Assembly (NCBI RefSeq): GCF_900104445.1
Contig: NZ_FNJI01000034.1
Coordinates: 1-45,914 of the forward strand
Direction: 5' to 3'
DNA: 45,914 nucleotides
DNA from: Desulforhopalus singaporensis
GTDB lineage: Bacteria > Desulfobacterota > Desulfobulbia > Desulfobulbales > Desulfocapsaceae
In this document: positions 26,896 to 36,004 of the stretch, in pieces
Layout: each line of letters starts with the position of its first letter
Numbering within the stretch: the first letter of the stretch is position 1
Translations under genes and position numbers: made by a program
The notes under the pieces: generated by a model
Database searches by the model: none
Told to the model about the DNA's origin: nothing
The model's input: the letters and a program-made list of their open reading frames with translations, nothing else

Positions 26896-29800
26896 TCAGC
26901 CTTCTTTGACCTCGGGCTCCAGCGCAGCTGCAAGGCTGTTGAGGAATTTCCATCCTTTCAGCACGTCTTTTTGCGACTCAGCGATCAGTGCGTCAGCTTT
27001 GTCGGGGTTCACCCGCTTCAAGGTACGATAGCGGTTTTCACCAAGAGCATACTCTTCAAAGCTGATTGAAGGTTCCTTGCTGTCCACGGAAAGCGGATTT
27101 TTACCTTCGGTTTCCAGCTGTGGATTGAAGCGATAGAGCGGCCAGTGGCCGCAGGCAACCGCTTTCTTCTGCTGCTCAAGACCAAGCGCCATGTTGATGC
27201 CGTGGTTGATGCAGTGGGCGTAAGCGATAATCAGGGACGGTCCGTCATACGCTTCCGCTTCGGCGATTGCCTTGATGGCGTGGGCCGGATTTGCTCCGAG
27301 GCTGATCTGGGCCACGTAGACGTTGCCGTAGGTGGCGAAAATCATCCCCATATTTTTCTTCGGCATTTTTTTACCGCTGGCGGCAAATTGTGCCGTTGCC
27401 CCGCGGGGGGTCGACTTTGACATCTGGCCGCCGGTGTTGGAATAGACTTCCGTATCAAGAACCAGGAGGTTGATGTTTTCACCCGAGGCGAGAACATGGT
27501 CAACGCCGCCGTAGCCGATGTCGTAGGCCCAGCCGTCACCACCGAAAGCCCACACCGATTTCTTCACAAGGTGATCGGAGATATGCAGCAGTCTCCGGGC
27601 GATATCGACGTTGCTCTTGCCCAGGGTATCCTTGAGCTCGGCGACCCGGCCGCGCTGGGTCTCTATGTCGGTTTGGGTGGACTGATCGGCTTCAAGCAGT
27701 GCCGCGCAAAATTCCTGGCTGACGACACCACCGTCGGCACATTTTTTCAGCAGCTCGCATGCCTGCTGGTTGAGCTTGTTCGCCGTGGTGCGCATACCGG
27801 CGCTGAATTCGGCACAGTCTTCAAACAGTGAATTGGCCCAGGTAGGTCCTCTGCCGTCCTCCCTTGAACAGTAAGGGGTGGTCGGCAGGTTGCCGCCGTA
27901 GATTGATGAACACCCTGTGGCGTTGCCTATATACATCCTGTCGCCGAACATCTGCGAGACAAGCTTTATATACGGGGTCTCTCCGCAGCCGGCACAAGCT
28001 CCGGAGAACTCGAAAAGCGGACGCATGAGCTGGCTTCCCTTGATGGTGGCCAGGCTTATGTCGGCCGGGTTGATCTCCGGCAGATTCAGGAAGTAGTCGG
28101 TATTGGCCGCCTGTACAGTCTTGACCTCTTCGTTGTTGGAAACCATCTCCAGGGCTTTGGTCTTGGCCGGGCAAACGCTGACACAAAGCGTACAGCCGCA
28201 GCAGTCCTGGGTGAAAACCTGCAGTGCGAATTGCTGTCCCTTAAATGCCTTGCCGACGGCATCCTTGGACACAAATGTTTCCGGAGCGTTATTGGTTTCT
28301 GGAACGATCTTGATCCGGCAGGCTGCGTGCGGACATACCAGTGCACACTGTCCGCACTGGATGCAGTTGTCAGGGATCCATTGAGGTACGGCAACGGCAA
28401 TGTTCCTCTTTTCGTACTGGGTGGTGCCGGTCGGCCAGGTTCCGTCAGCAGGAATCTGGGAGGTTTTCAGCTTGTGACCTTTCCCTTCGATTATTTTTGC
28501 CGTAACCTCTTTGACGAATTTCGGTGCATGATCGGGAACCACCGGCGGCATTTCGCCACCGTTCACAGCGTCGCCGACAGGTACCTCGACGATGTTCTTG
28601 ATCGCGCCGTCAACGGCGTCGTAATTCATCTGAACGACCTTGTCACCTTTTTTGCCGTAGGTCTTCTTGATGGCGTCCTTGATCGCCTTGATCGCCTCCT
28701 CCTGGGTGAGGATGCCGGAGATCATGAAGAAGGCGGTCTGCATTATCATGTTGATACGGGCGCCGAGACCAAGGGCAAGGCCCAGGGAGACCGCATCGAT
28801 AATGTAGAACTTGGTTTTTTTGGAGATCAGGTCCTGCTGTACCTTCCTGGGCAGGTGCCCCCATACCGTGTCTTTGTCAAACGCGGTCGTGAGCAGGAAG
28901 GTTCCACCGTCTTCGAGGTTGCAGAGCATGTCTACCTGGTTGAGAAAGGTGAAATTGTGGCAGGCAATAAAGTTCGCCTTATTGATCAAATATGGCGCTA
29001 CCACCGGATTCTTGCCGAAACGGAGGTGGCTGGTGGTGATCGAACCGGATTTTTTCGAGTCGTATACGAAATAGCCCTGGGCCGAGTTGTCTGTTTCGGT
29101 GCCGATGATTTTGATGGTGTTCTTGTTGGCGCCGACGGTTCCGTCAGAACCCAGGCCGTAGAACATCGCACGGTAAACATCGTCGCCTTCGATGTTGAAG
29201 CTCTCGTCGTAATCGAGGCTGGTCTTGGTCACGTCGTCATATGGTCCGACGCAGAATTTCTGTTTCGGAGCCATGACTTTCATGTTGTCGAAAACTGCCT
29301 TGACCATTGCCGGGGTGAACTCGGCGGACCCCAGGCCATAGCGGCCGGAGAGGATTATCGGCGGGTAGACGGAGCTGTTTGCTTCGACGGCTTCACCGAC
29401 TGCAGCCCGGACATCGAGATAAAGCGGATCGCCGGGAGCGCCCGGTTCTTTGGTCCGGTCGAGCACGGTGATTTTTTCAACCGTCTGCGGCAGGGCATTG
29501 ACCATCGCCTTGCAATCGAAAGGACGGTAGAGGCGAACTATGACCATGCCCACTTTTTCTCCCTTGGCCACAAGGTAGTCGATGGTGGCGGCGGCGGTCT
29601 CGCAACCTGACGCCATCATTACGATGACGTGTTCGGCGTCGGGAGCACCATAGTAGTCGAAGAGATTGTATTGACGGCCGCTGATTGCAGCGAACTTGTT
29701 CATGGTCTCCTGAACGATAGCCGGAACCGCCTCATAATATTTGTTTACTGTTTCACGTCCGGTGAAGTATACATCGGGGTTCTGGGCTGTGCCGCGAATG

Positions 29801-30441
29801 GTCGGATGATCCGGGGAGAGCGCTCTCTTGCGGTGGTCAAAGATGAGATCCTCGTCGATCATCTCTCGCATCTGATCGTAGCTCACCTCTTCTATCTTCT
29901 GGATTTCGTGCGAAGTCCTGAATCCGTCGTAGAAGTGGATAAAGGGGATGCGGGAGGCGAGGGTGGCCTGAAATGAGATGAGCGCCATATCCATGGCTTC
30001 CTGCACATTTTGTGAGCAGAGCATCGCCCACCCTGTTTGTCGCGCCGCATAGATGTCGCTGTGGTCGCCGAAGATGGAAAGACCTTGACAGGCAATCGCC
30101 CTGGCGGTTACGTGAAATACCGTTGGGGTCAGTTCTCCGGCGATTTTGTACATATTGGGGATCATCAGCAAAAGACCCTGCGAGGCGGTAAAAGTGGTGC
30201 AGAGCGCACCGGAGGTTAGCGATCCGTGAATGGAACCGGCCACACCTGCTTCAGACTGCATCTGATTCACTGTGGGAACGGTGCCCCAGATATTTTCCTG
30301 GAGTGTTGCAGACTTCGTATCTGCTTCAGCGGCCAGTGGAGTAGATGGGGTGATGGGGTAAAGAGTGATAACCTCACTCGTGGCATAAGCGACATGGGTA
30401 CACGCCTGGTTGCCGTCAATTGTTACCATCTTTCGCGACAT
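26896..30441 (-). CDS. nifJ: Pyruvate:ferredoxin (flavodoxin) oxidoreductase, single-chain
   Basis: This enzyme oxidises pyruvate with CoA to acetyl-CoA and CO2 and reduces ferredoxin or flavodoxin. At 1181 residues it is the fused homodimeric form. In order: N-terminal pyrimidine-binding domain (MVTIDGNQACTHVAYATSE); transketolase-C-like region; gamma domain (GLGSDGTVGANKNTIKIIG); a two-cluster ferredoxin domain with CIQCGQCALVCPHA at about 694 and CCGCTLCVSVCPA at about 747; and the TPP domain with FSGACAGCGETPY, GDGWAYDIGYGG and VYSNTGGQMS. All [4Fe-4S] ligands look present. AGGAG lies before the ATG. It is central to anaerobic carbon flow and appears monocistronic. Confidence 0.97.
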   Translation of the reverse strand: MSRKMVTIDGNQACTHVAYATSEVITLYPITPSTPLAAEADTKSATLQENIWGTVPTVNQMQSEAGVAGSIHGSLTSGALCTTFTASQGLLLMIPNMYKIAGELTPTVFHVTARAIACQGLSIFGDHSDIYAARQTGWAMLCSQNVQEAMDMALISFQATLASRIPFIHFYDGFRTSHEIQKIEEVSYDQMREMIDEDLIFDHRKRALSPDHPTIRGTAQNPDVYFTGRETVNKYYEAVPAIVQETMNKFAAISGRQYNLFDYYGAPDAEHVIVMMASGCETAAATIDYLVAKGEKVGMVIVRLYRPFDCKAMVNALPQTVEKITVLDRTKEPGAPGDPLYLDVRAAVGEAVEANSSVYPPIILSGRYGLGSAEFTPAMVKAVFDNMKVMAPKQKFCVGPYDDVTKTSLDYDESFNIEGDDVYRAMFYGLGSDGTVGANKNTIKIIGTETDNSAQGYFVYDSKKSGSITTSHLRFGKNPVVAPYLINKANFIACHNFTFLNQVDMLCNLEDGGTFLLTTAFDKDTVWGHLPRKVQQDLISKKTKFYIIDAVSLGLALGLGARINMIMQTAFFMISGILTQEEAIKAIKDAIKKTYGKKGDKVVQMNYDAVDGAIKNIVEVPVGDAVNGGEMPPVVPDHAPKFVKEVTAKIIEGKGHKLKTSQIPADGTWPTGTTQYEKRNIAVAVPQWIPDNCIQCGQCALVCPHAACRIKIVPETNNAPETFVSKDAVGKAFKGQQFALQVFTQDCCGCTLCVSVCPAKTKALEMVSNNEEVKTVQAANTDYFLNLPEINPADISLATIKGSQLMRPLFEFSGACAGCGETPYIKLVSQMFGDRMYIGNATGCSSIYGGNLPTTPYCSREDGRGPTWANSLFEDCAEFSAGMRTTANKLNQQACELLKKCADGGVVSQEFCAALLEADQSTQTDIETQRGRVAELKDTLGKSNVDIARRLLHISDHLVKKSVWAFGGDGWAYDIGYGGVDHVLASGENINLLVLDTEVYSNTGGQMSKSTPRGATAQFAASGKKMPKKNMGMIFATYGNVYVAQISLGANPAHAIKAIAEAEAYDGPSLIIAYAHCINHGINMALGLEQQKKAVACGHWPLYRFNPQLETEGKNPLSVDSKEPSISFEEYALGENRYRTLKRVNPDKADALIAESQKDVLKGWKFLNSLAAALEPEVKEG

Positions 30442-30774
30442 GATTTGTTCTCCTTTGTTTTACTATTAAGTTGTTTCTACAACGTAGCGAAAACAGAAAA
30501 ATAGTATTAAATGTCATGGGGAATCGGTCTGTGGTGCTAAAAATGCGTGGTGATATTAGTCTAATACTTACCGAATTACAACATGTACGGATGAAATTCG
30601 GCAGACTGTAAGTCAACAGACCACTATAGGATATTTGGTCGTGACCTGCAACAAATCTAAAACGTTGATTGGTTCTATAAACAAAAACAATAAGCAGCTG
30701 GGTAAATGCCCCGCGCCAGGGTATGTTTTGCCCTGAGTTATAAAAATTTTTTCAAACGGTAAAAGGATAGTTTC
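30442..30774. other. Intergenic region between divergent nifJ and pabBC
   Basis: No gene is supported here. The AT-rich 333 bases must hold the promoters of both genes. A small hairpin GTTGT/ACAAC lies near 30471-30484 in the probable nifJ leader. I could not pick out a convincing -35/-10 pair or an operator palindrome. Confidence 0.4.
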
Positions 30775-32691
30775 ATGTTGGGTATTGACGACAATGAGCT
30801 GGATTGTCTGCTGCACTTTTTACGTCATGAAGATGAGTGTGTTTTCCTCGATACGTCGCGGCCGGATGAAGAAAATTGTATGTCATATTTATTTGTTGAT
30901 CCAATAGACAGATTTGTCTGCAGGGCAGGGGATAACCTCGAAGGGTATCTTCAGAAGCTGCAGTCCGCTCTGGGGCAGGGGTATCACCTGGCCGGGTGGA
31001 TCGGCTATGAATTCGGCGCCCTGCTCGAAGGAGGGATTACCAAAAATATTGAACAGTTTTTGGCGACAGAGATGGTGCTGGCCGATCTCGGGGTTTTTTT
31101 AAAACCATATACATTTAACCATCATACGGGACAGAATAACTATCCGAAACGAGGACAGAGGCCGGAAGGTTGCCAGAAGGACTGTCACAAGGTGTCAAGC
31201 CTCAGGCCGAATATGGAAAAGAAAGAGTTTGTCGCGGCCCTTGGCACCATCCGGGATTACATTGAGGCGGGCGATACCTACCAGGTCAATTACACCATGA
31301 AACTGCTGTTCGATTTTGACGGGTCGCCGGAACAGTTTTACGCCTTTCTCAGGAAGAACCAGTCGGTGGGGTATGGCGCCTTTATCAAAAGCCGCGGGGA
31401 GCAGATTCTCTCTTTTTCCCCGGAACTCTTTTTTAAAAAACAGGGACCCGAAATTACGGTCAGGCCGATGAAGGGTACGGTCGCCAAGGGGAGGTTTAAA
31501 AAAGAGGAGGAAGCCAACAGTCATTTTCTGCAAAACGATATCAAGAACAGGAGCGAGAATGTCATGATTGTCGACCTGTTGCGAAACGATCTTGCAAGAC
31601 TTGTTCACGGGCACGGCAAAAGCAGGGTTTTTGTCCAGTCTCTGTTTGATGTGGAAGCCTACGAGTCGTTGCTGCAGATGACGTCCACAGTGAAGGCGAC
31701 CATCGCTGAGACTGCCATGCGTTCATTGCCGCTCACACAACTGTTTCGTGCCCTGTTCCCGTGCGGGTCGATTACCGGCGCGCCGAAGATTCGCACCATG
31801 CAGATAATTGACGAGCTGGAAAAAGACCGGCGAGGCGTTTATACCGGGGCAATTGGTTATTTCAGTCCCGACGGGTCGGCTGCTTTTAACGTTCCCATCA
31901 GAACAATTCGCTTGTCGGGCGGCCGCGGGGAAATGGGTATCGGCGCCGGGATAACCCATGACAGCGTCGCCGAACAAGAGTGGGATGAGTCGCTTCTGAA
32001 AGGGCGTTTTCTGACCCACTGCAAACCGCAGTTCCAGCTTTTTGAGACGATCCTGCACACTCCCGGTCAAGGGTATTATCTTCTTGATGAACATCTGTTT
32101 CGGCTCAAAGAAGCGGCCTCTTTTTTCAACTTCTCCTTTGATTCTGCCCTGGCTCTGGCAACACTGGCTGATAAGGGGGCAGACTTTACCAGCCCGATGA
32201 GGGTCAGGCTCGAGCTGTACAAGGACGGCAGGGTGAAATGTGTCGCCGCACCCTGCGACCTGCCGCAGATCCTTGAACTGGAGGAGTTTCCCGCCGGCAG
32301 CGTTGCCGATCTTCCCGAGGTCGCTGTCTCAGACCATATCGTCGATTGCGGCAATCAGTGGCTGTTTTACAAGACCACAAGGCGGTCTCTCTATAACGAC
32401 CAATATCGGAAAGCGTGTGAACGGGGGCTGTTTGACTACATATTCTTCAACAGCCATAACGAGTTGACCGAGGGGTGTATTACCAATGTGATCATATACC
32501 ACAACGGCAGATACAAGACCCCGCCGGTCGAATGCGGTCTCCTGGCAGGGGTTATGCGCGGCAAGCTGTTGGCCGGCAGCAAGGTCCCTGTCATTGAACA
32601 AAAAATAACGCCGGAAATGCTCAGAAACGCTGAAGCAGTCTATGTCTGCAATTCGGTTCGCGGGGTCGTTCGCGTCAGGCTAAGAGGATAG
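30775..32691 (+). CDS. pabBC: Fused aminodeoxychorismate synthase component I / aminodeoxychorismate lyase
   Basis: This bifunctional enzyme makes p-aminobenzoate for folate. Residues about 1-415 are PabB: the chorismate-binding core includes EAGDTYQVNYT, the active-site PMKGTVAKG, GSITGAPK at about 332 and GIGAGITHDSV. Residues about 420-638 are a class IV PLP aminotransferase/lyase domain like PabC (FQLFETILHTP, the lysine in FYKTTRRSLY, and TEGCITNVIIY before CGLLAGVMRGKLL). The two steps, chorismate to ADC to PABA, are thus in one chain. The glutaminase partner PabA is not in this window. AAAGGA lies 7 bases before the ATG. FolC is about 7 kb away. Confidence 0.94.
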   Translation: MLGIDDNELDCLLHFLRHEDECVFLDTSRPDEENCMSYLFVDPIDRFVCRAGDNLEGYLQKLQSALGQGYHLAGWIGYEFGALLEGGITKNIEQFLATEMVLADLGVFLKPYTFNHHTGQNNYPKRGQRPEGCQKDCHKVSSLRPNMEKKEFVAALGTIRDYIEAGDTYQVNYTMKLLFDFDGSPEQFYAFLRKNQSVGYGAFIKSRGEQILSFSPELFFKKQGPEITVRPMKGTVAKGRFKKEEEANSHFLQNDIKNRSENVMIVDLLRNDLARLVHGHGKSRVFVQSLFDVEAYESLLQMTSTVKATIAETAMRSLPLTQLFRALFPCGSITGAPKIRTMQIIDELEKDRRGVYTGAIGYFSPDGSAAFNVPIRTIRLSGGRGEMGIGAGITHDSVAEQEWDESLLKGRFLTHCKPQFQLFETILHTPGQGYYLLDEHLFRLKEAASFFNFSFDSALALATLADKGADFTSPMRVRLELYKDGRVKCVAAPCDLPQILELEEFPAGSVADLPEVAVSDHIVDCGNQWLFYKTTRRSLYNDQYRKACERGLFDYIFFNSHNELTEGCITNVIIYHNGRYKTPPVECGLLAGVMRGKLLAGSKVPVIEQKITPEMLRNAEAVYVCNSVRGVVRVRLRG

Positions 32692-32707
32692 ATAGCAGCC
32701 GGGGCGG

Positions 32708-32732
32708 ACGGCCAAGCAGGGCGGCTGGCCGT
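32708..32732 (+). terminator. Hairpin just after pabBC
   Basis: ACGGCCA at 32708-32714 pairs with TGGCCGT at 32726-32732 around a GC-rich loop, 17 bases past the pabBC stop and before the convergent hypothetical gene. There is no T-run, so it is at best a weak or Rho-assisted end. Confidence 0.35.
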
Positions 32733-32764
32733 AATGTCTGCCTTACTTCGGCTCGGTCCTATGA

Positions 32765-33277
32765 TTAGTGTACCATCGACTCGTCCTGGTCGGGGGTTAT
32801 CTGCACCGGGGGGACGATAAGGTTGTGCTGTCTGCCCAGTTCCCTGACCACGGTCATGAAGGTGGATGGCAGGGGAATCTCCCTGTCTTCCAGGAGATAA
32901 CCGTAATTTTTTGCCCGGACCAGTGTGTCGGTACTGTCTCCGCCCTCCTGGTCGTCGCACAGGGTCTGGATTCTGAGTGCGTCGGTGATATGCCTGCACA
33001 GAAATTCGTGATCGTCTTTCAGCCCGAGCAGTTGCTGTTCTATCTCACCCCGATGTTCTTTTCTGAACAGGGCAAACCGGGGGTCCGGGTTCCGGGTGCC
33101 GAATATCTCGTTGGTGATTGCGCCGGCGAGCATCGGAGTTTCCTGTTGGTCGCCCCCGCAGTTTTTCTTCAGCAGCGACTCTCTTATCTGTTTGAATACA
33201 ATCATCTGGACGAGTCCGACGCCTTCGCGTAAAGAGAGAATGAGCTGCGAGTCTTTTTTCTTTTTTTCTTCGGTCAT
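32765..33277 (-). CDS. Hypothetical protein
   Basis: This 170-residue soluble protein has a lysine-rich start (MTEEKKKKDSQLILSL) and no signal peptide or membrane helix. It is largely helical by appearance, with conserved-looking stretches LAGAITNEIFGTRNPDPRF and FLCRHITDALRIQTLCD. I do not recognise a family. I take the ATG at 33277; a TTG at 33292 would add five residues. The DUF493 gene lies 34 bases upstream on the same strand, so the pair may be co-transcribed. An opposite-strand frame over the same bases looks like a shadow. Confidence 0.7.
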   Translation of the reverse strand: MTEEKKKKDSQLILSLREGVGLVQMIVFKQIRESLLKKNCGGDQQETPMLAGAITNEIFGTRNPDPRFALFRKEHRGEIEQQLLGLKDDHEFLCRHITDALRIQTLCDDQEGGDSTDTLVRAKNYGYLLEDREIPLPSTFMTVVRELGRQHNLIVPPVQITPDQDESMVH

Positions 33278-33311
33278 TTGATTTTTTTCCAATCAGCGGC
33301 AGTTTTGCCTG

Positions 33312-33593
33312 TCAAAGCACGAACTTTACGGCGTCAGCACTTTTTAGCTGTTTATAAATGCCGAGACGAACCTGTTCATCAGGGACAGTCAGTTCGGCGT
33401 TGAGGCTGTGGTATTTTCCCTTGGAACTTGAATGGGAATGGGTGATGGTCACGTCATGGGGAGCACATGCCCGCACGATCTCTTCCTTGAGCAGGCTGCA
33501 GTCTTCGCCGATAACCTTGTAAACCCATACGCATGGATAATTAATTTCCGGTTTTTCCTTGTCGGAGAAAATTCCTTTTTTTTCTAAAATCAT
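33312..33593 (-). CDS. DUF493 (YbeD-like) family protein
   Basis: This 93-residue cytoplasmic protein has an ACT-like ferredoxin fold of the DUF493/YbeD family. Typical segments are YPCVWVYKVIGEDCSLLKEE near the middle, the SHSSSKGKYHSLNAEL strand and the ending YKQLKSADAVKFVL. The family is thought to be a small regulatory or binding domain, and its role is unknown. The start is the ATG at 33593, facing the divergent kinase gene. Confidence 0.85.
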   Translation of the reverse strand: MILEKKGIFSDKEKPEINYPCVWVYKVIGEDCSLLKEEIVRACAPHDVTITHSHSSSKGKYHSLNAELTVPDEQVRLGIYKQLKSADAVKFVL

Positions 33594-33633
33594 GCCTGAC
33601 GATATTTATCTGTTGGTTGAGCGGTTTGACCGA

Positions 33634-33822
33634 CCCGAATATTTCGTGCACAACCGGATTGAACCCAGCAAAACATGATCATGAACAGTGAGCGGGCAAG
33701 ATCTGTTGAGCACGGTTGGTAGTTTGTGAAATATTCGGGCCGGGTTATATTTTTTCCTGGTGGTGAAGTAATAATGAGTCCTGCTCCAAGAGTCAAGAGG
33801 AAGGATTTTCCTGAATATTCGG
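33634..33822. promoter_or_regulatory. Inverted and repeated CCGAATATT motifs in the divergent promoter region
   Basis: CCCGAATATTTC at 33634-33645 is exactly complementary to GAAATATTCGGG at 33728-33739, and a third copy, GAATATTCGG, is at 33813-33822. The 349-base gap between the DUF493 gene and the hybrid kinase holds no gene I can support, so these may be regulator sites. The palindrome CATGATCATG lies between the first two copies, near 33676. Function is inference. Confidence 0.5.
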
Positions 33823-33942
33823 TGAAAGCCCGGGAGAAGGAGGAGTTTTCTCGCAACAATCCGATAACTTTTGTATATATTGGTGGTTGGATGGTGCAAG
33901 CAGATAGGGCAAAGAGAATAGCGCGTTGTTCCAGGAGAAAAA

Positions 33943-35526
33943 ATGGGGTCGATACCCCGCTATATACAAAGAGAGATTGCATTGGAATCCGATCGCCTTG
34001 ATTTTACCGAATACAGCCTGGCTGAGTGTGAGGCTGAAAGAAAAGCCCTGGCCGAAGGAATTCCTGCCATTATCATACGATTTGATACAGCGTTGCGAGC
34101 CCGGTGGGTGAACAGCTGGACCGGCAGGAAATATCCCCGGGCTCTTGGACAAAGCTGCAGCGAAATTTTTTGTCAAAAGTCGGAGGAGTGCGGTAACTGC
34201 GCCGTTCGCCGATGTTTGCAGTCGGGTGTTGTTGAATCGACCACCAGAATGGTGGAGAACAGGGCGAAAAAACAGCGGGTCGTTTATGATCTCGTCGCCT
34301 CCCCTGTGACAGCAGAAAACCAGCGGATAACCGGCGTCATCGTCATGGCTTACGATATGACGGAAAAACACGAGCTGCAGCAGCGGTTGAGACATGCACA
34401 GAAAATAGAGGCCATTGGCGCCATTGCCGGAGGGGTCGCGCATGATTTCAACAACGTGTTGACACCTATCATGGGATACTCTGAAATAATTCGCTTAAGA
34501 CTTAAACAGAGCAACTATGAAGATGAGTCGATCCTCGACTATATCGACGAGATATTGAAGGCAGCCGGGCGGGCGAAATATCTTGCTGAACAGATCCTCG
34601 GTTTTGCAAGGGGAACGGAGAAGGCGGCGGTGGTCCAGTATCTGCATCCGATTGTCAAGGAAGTGGTGAAGCTGATGCGGGTAACGTTGCCCGGGACAAC
34701 CGTTATCCGGCAGGAGATTTTCGAGGACTGCGGCAGGGTTGCCGTCGATCCTGTCCAGATGTACCAGGTATTGATGAATCTTTGTGTCAACGGCTCCCGG
34801 TCGATCGGTGACGGTCATGGGGAACTGCTGATTCGTCTTGCCCCGACGCAGTATAAGAAAGATGGCAGAAAATGGATTGAATTGAGCGTCTGGGACAACG
34901 GTCTAGGCGGCAGGAAAATGGTGCTGGCAAAAGATGGGGACTGCAGCCTGTCGTCTGATGACTATGATGCCGGTTCGGAAATGCGACTGTCGGTGGTAAA
35001 AGACATAATCGATTCGATGGGAGGAGAAACCGAGATTCACGATGAACTCGGCAAAGGCACGGTGTTCAGTATATACCTCCCGGTCCAGGATGAAAAAGGT
35101 TCCATTGAAGACAACCTGGCACTCAAAGAGCTTAAGGGAGGTTCCGGAACGATCCTGCTGGTGGACGACGAACCGCAGGTGGTCAAGGTGACAGGTGAAA
35201 TTCTCAGGGGGCTCGGCTACAGCGTCGTCGGCAGGACGTCGGCTCCGGCGGCACTGGAACTGTTTGAGGCTACACCCGAGATATATGATCTGGTGATGAC
35301 CGATCTGGTGATGCCGGGGTTGACCGGTATCGAGCTCAGTACGCAACTCAGGCGGATCAGGGATGATGTGAACATCATCCTGTTAACCGGTTATTCGGAT
35401 AAGGTGAACAGGGATGAGGCTCTTGAGGCCGGGATCGACGAGTTTTGTACCAAGCCGATTTCAATGCGGGAGCTTTCGTCGGTGGTTGCCCGTTTCCTGG
35501 CGGGTGATACCGTAACCCGGAAATAG
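33943..35526 (+). CDS. Hybrid sensor histidine kinase with PAS, cysteine cluster and receiver domain; ATP region degenerate
   Basis: This 527-residue cytoplasmic protein has no membrane helix. A PAS-like domain (about 35-140) contains cysteines 72, 77, 83, 86 and 91 in a C-x4-C-x5-C-x2-C-x4-C pattern, suggesting a metal or redox sensor. The dimerisation domain has the phospho-acceptor histidine at about 167 in GGVAHDFNNVLTPIMGYSE. In the ATPase domain the N-box (LMNLCVNGSRSI) and G1 (WDNGLGG) remain, but the usual FFTTK and GTGLGLS are replaced by unrelated sequence and GSEMRLSVV. The C-terminal receiver is intact: LLVDDEP, phospho-site MTDLVMPG, and TKPIS. It may be a poor kinase acting as a phosphatase or partner. 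AGGAG lies 5 bases before the ATG. Confidence 0.9.
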   Translation: MGSIPRYIQREIALESDRLDFTEYSLAECEAERKALAEGIPAIIIRFDTALRARWVNSWTGRKYPRALGQSCSEIFCQKSEECGNCAVRRCLQSGVVESTTRMVENRAKKQRVVYDLVASPVTAENQRITGVIVMAYDMTEKHELQQRLRHAQKIEAIGAIAGGVAHDFNNVLTPIMGYSEIIRLRLKQSNYEDESILDYIDEILKAAGRAKYLAEQILGFARGTEKAAVVQYLHPIVKEVVKLMRVTLPGTTVIRQEIFEDCGRVAVDPVQMYQVLMNLCVNGSRSIGDGHGELLIRLAPTQYKKDGRKWIELSVWDNGLGGRKMVLAKDGDCSLSSDDYDAGSEMRLSVVKDIIDSMGGETEIHDELGKGTVFSIYLPVQDEKGSIEDNLALKELKGGSGTILLVDDEPQVVKVTGEILRGLGYSVVGRTSAPAALELFEATPEIYDLVMTDLVMPGLTGIELSTQLRRIRDDVNIILLTGYSDKVNRDEALEAGIDEFCTKPISMRELSSVVARFLAGDTVTRK

Positions 35527-35528
35527 TC

Positions 35529-35562
35529 CCTGCGCGCGCATTGTCATCAATATGCGCGCAGG
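35529..35562. terminator. GC-rich hairpin after the hybrid kinase
   Basis: CCTGCGCGC at 35529-35537 pairs with GCGCGCAGG at 35554-35562. It starts 2 bases after the kinase stop and lies 22 bases past the stop of the convergent TM2 gene. It has no T-run, so it is terminator-like rather than a clear intrinsic terminator. Confidence 0.5.
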
Positions 35563-35584
35563 CAGGGTGGATACCTGGAGCGTG

Positions 35585-36004
35585 TTACCCGGCGGATTGA
35601 AGCCCTCTGCCGTTTATCAGGCTGATCTGGTCGTTGAGGGTCCACAGGTCGTAAATATAGCCCAGTCCAACAAGGCCGCCGGTGAACAGATAGAGTATAC
35701 CGCTCACCCATTTCCCCATATACATCCTGTGAATGCCAAGCAGTCCGAGAAATGTCAGCAGGACCCAGGCGAGGTTGAAATCGATCTCTCCCTCGTGGTA
35801 GCGGATATCCGCGTCTCTGTTCATTGCCGGGATCAGGAAGAGGTCCACTATCCAGCCGATCAAAAACAGCCCCAGGGTAAAAAAATAGACGGTACCGGAT
35901 ATCTGCTTTCCATAGTAGAACCTATGCGCTCCGAGAAAACCGAAGATCCAGAGTGCGTATCCGATAAAGATGGTGTGGGTGGTGGTGCTGTTATTGGCTG
36001 ACAT
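35585..36004 (-). CDS. Double TM2-domain membrane protein
   Basis: This 139-residue inner-membrane protein has two TM2 units in tandem. The first is IGYALWIFGFLGAHRFYYGK followed by FFTLGLFLIGWIVDLFLIP. The second is LLTFLGLLGIHRMYMGKWVSG followed by GLVGLGYIYDLWTL. Each has the GxHRxYxGK turn between two helices, then an aspartate in the second helix. Function of the family in bacteria is unknown. I choose the ATG at 36004, which overlaps the nagZ stop by 14 bases, implying coupling. Confidence 0.87.
   Translation of the reverse strand: MSANNSTTTHTIFIGYALWIFGFLGAHRFYYGKQISGTVYFFTLGLFLIGWIVDLFLIPAMNRDADIRYHEGEIDFNLAWVLLTFLGLLGIHRMYMGKWVSGILYLFTGGLVGLGYIYDLWTLNDQISLINGRGLQSAG

Noticed and set aside
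28231-29610. 459-residue plus-strand frame
   Set aside because: It lies entirely antisense to nifJ, whose motifs are complete; it is a shadow caused by codon bias.
33726-34001. 91-residue plus-strand frame before the hybrid kinase
   Set aside because: It overlaps the kinase start in another frame, has no ribosome binding site and covers the repeated promoter motifs.
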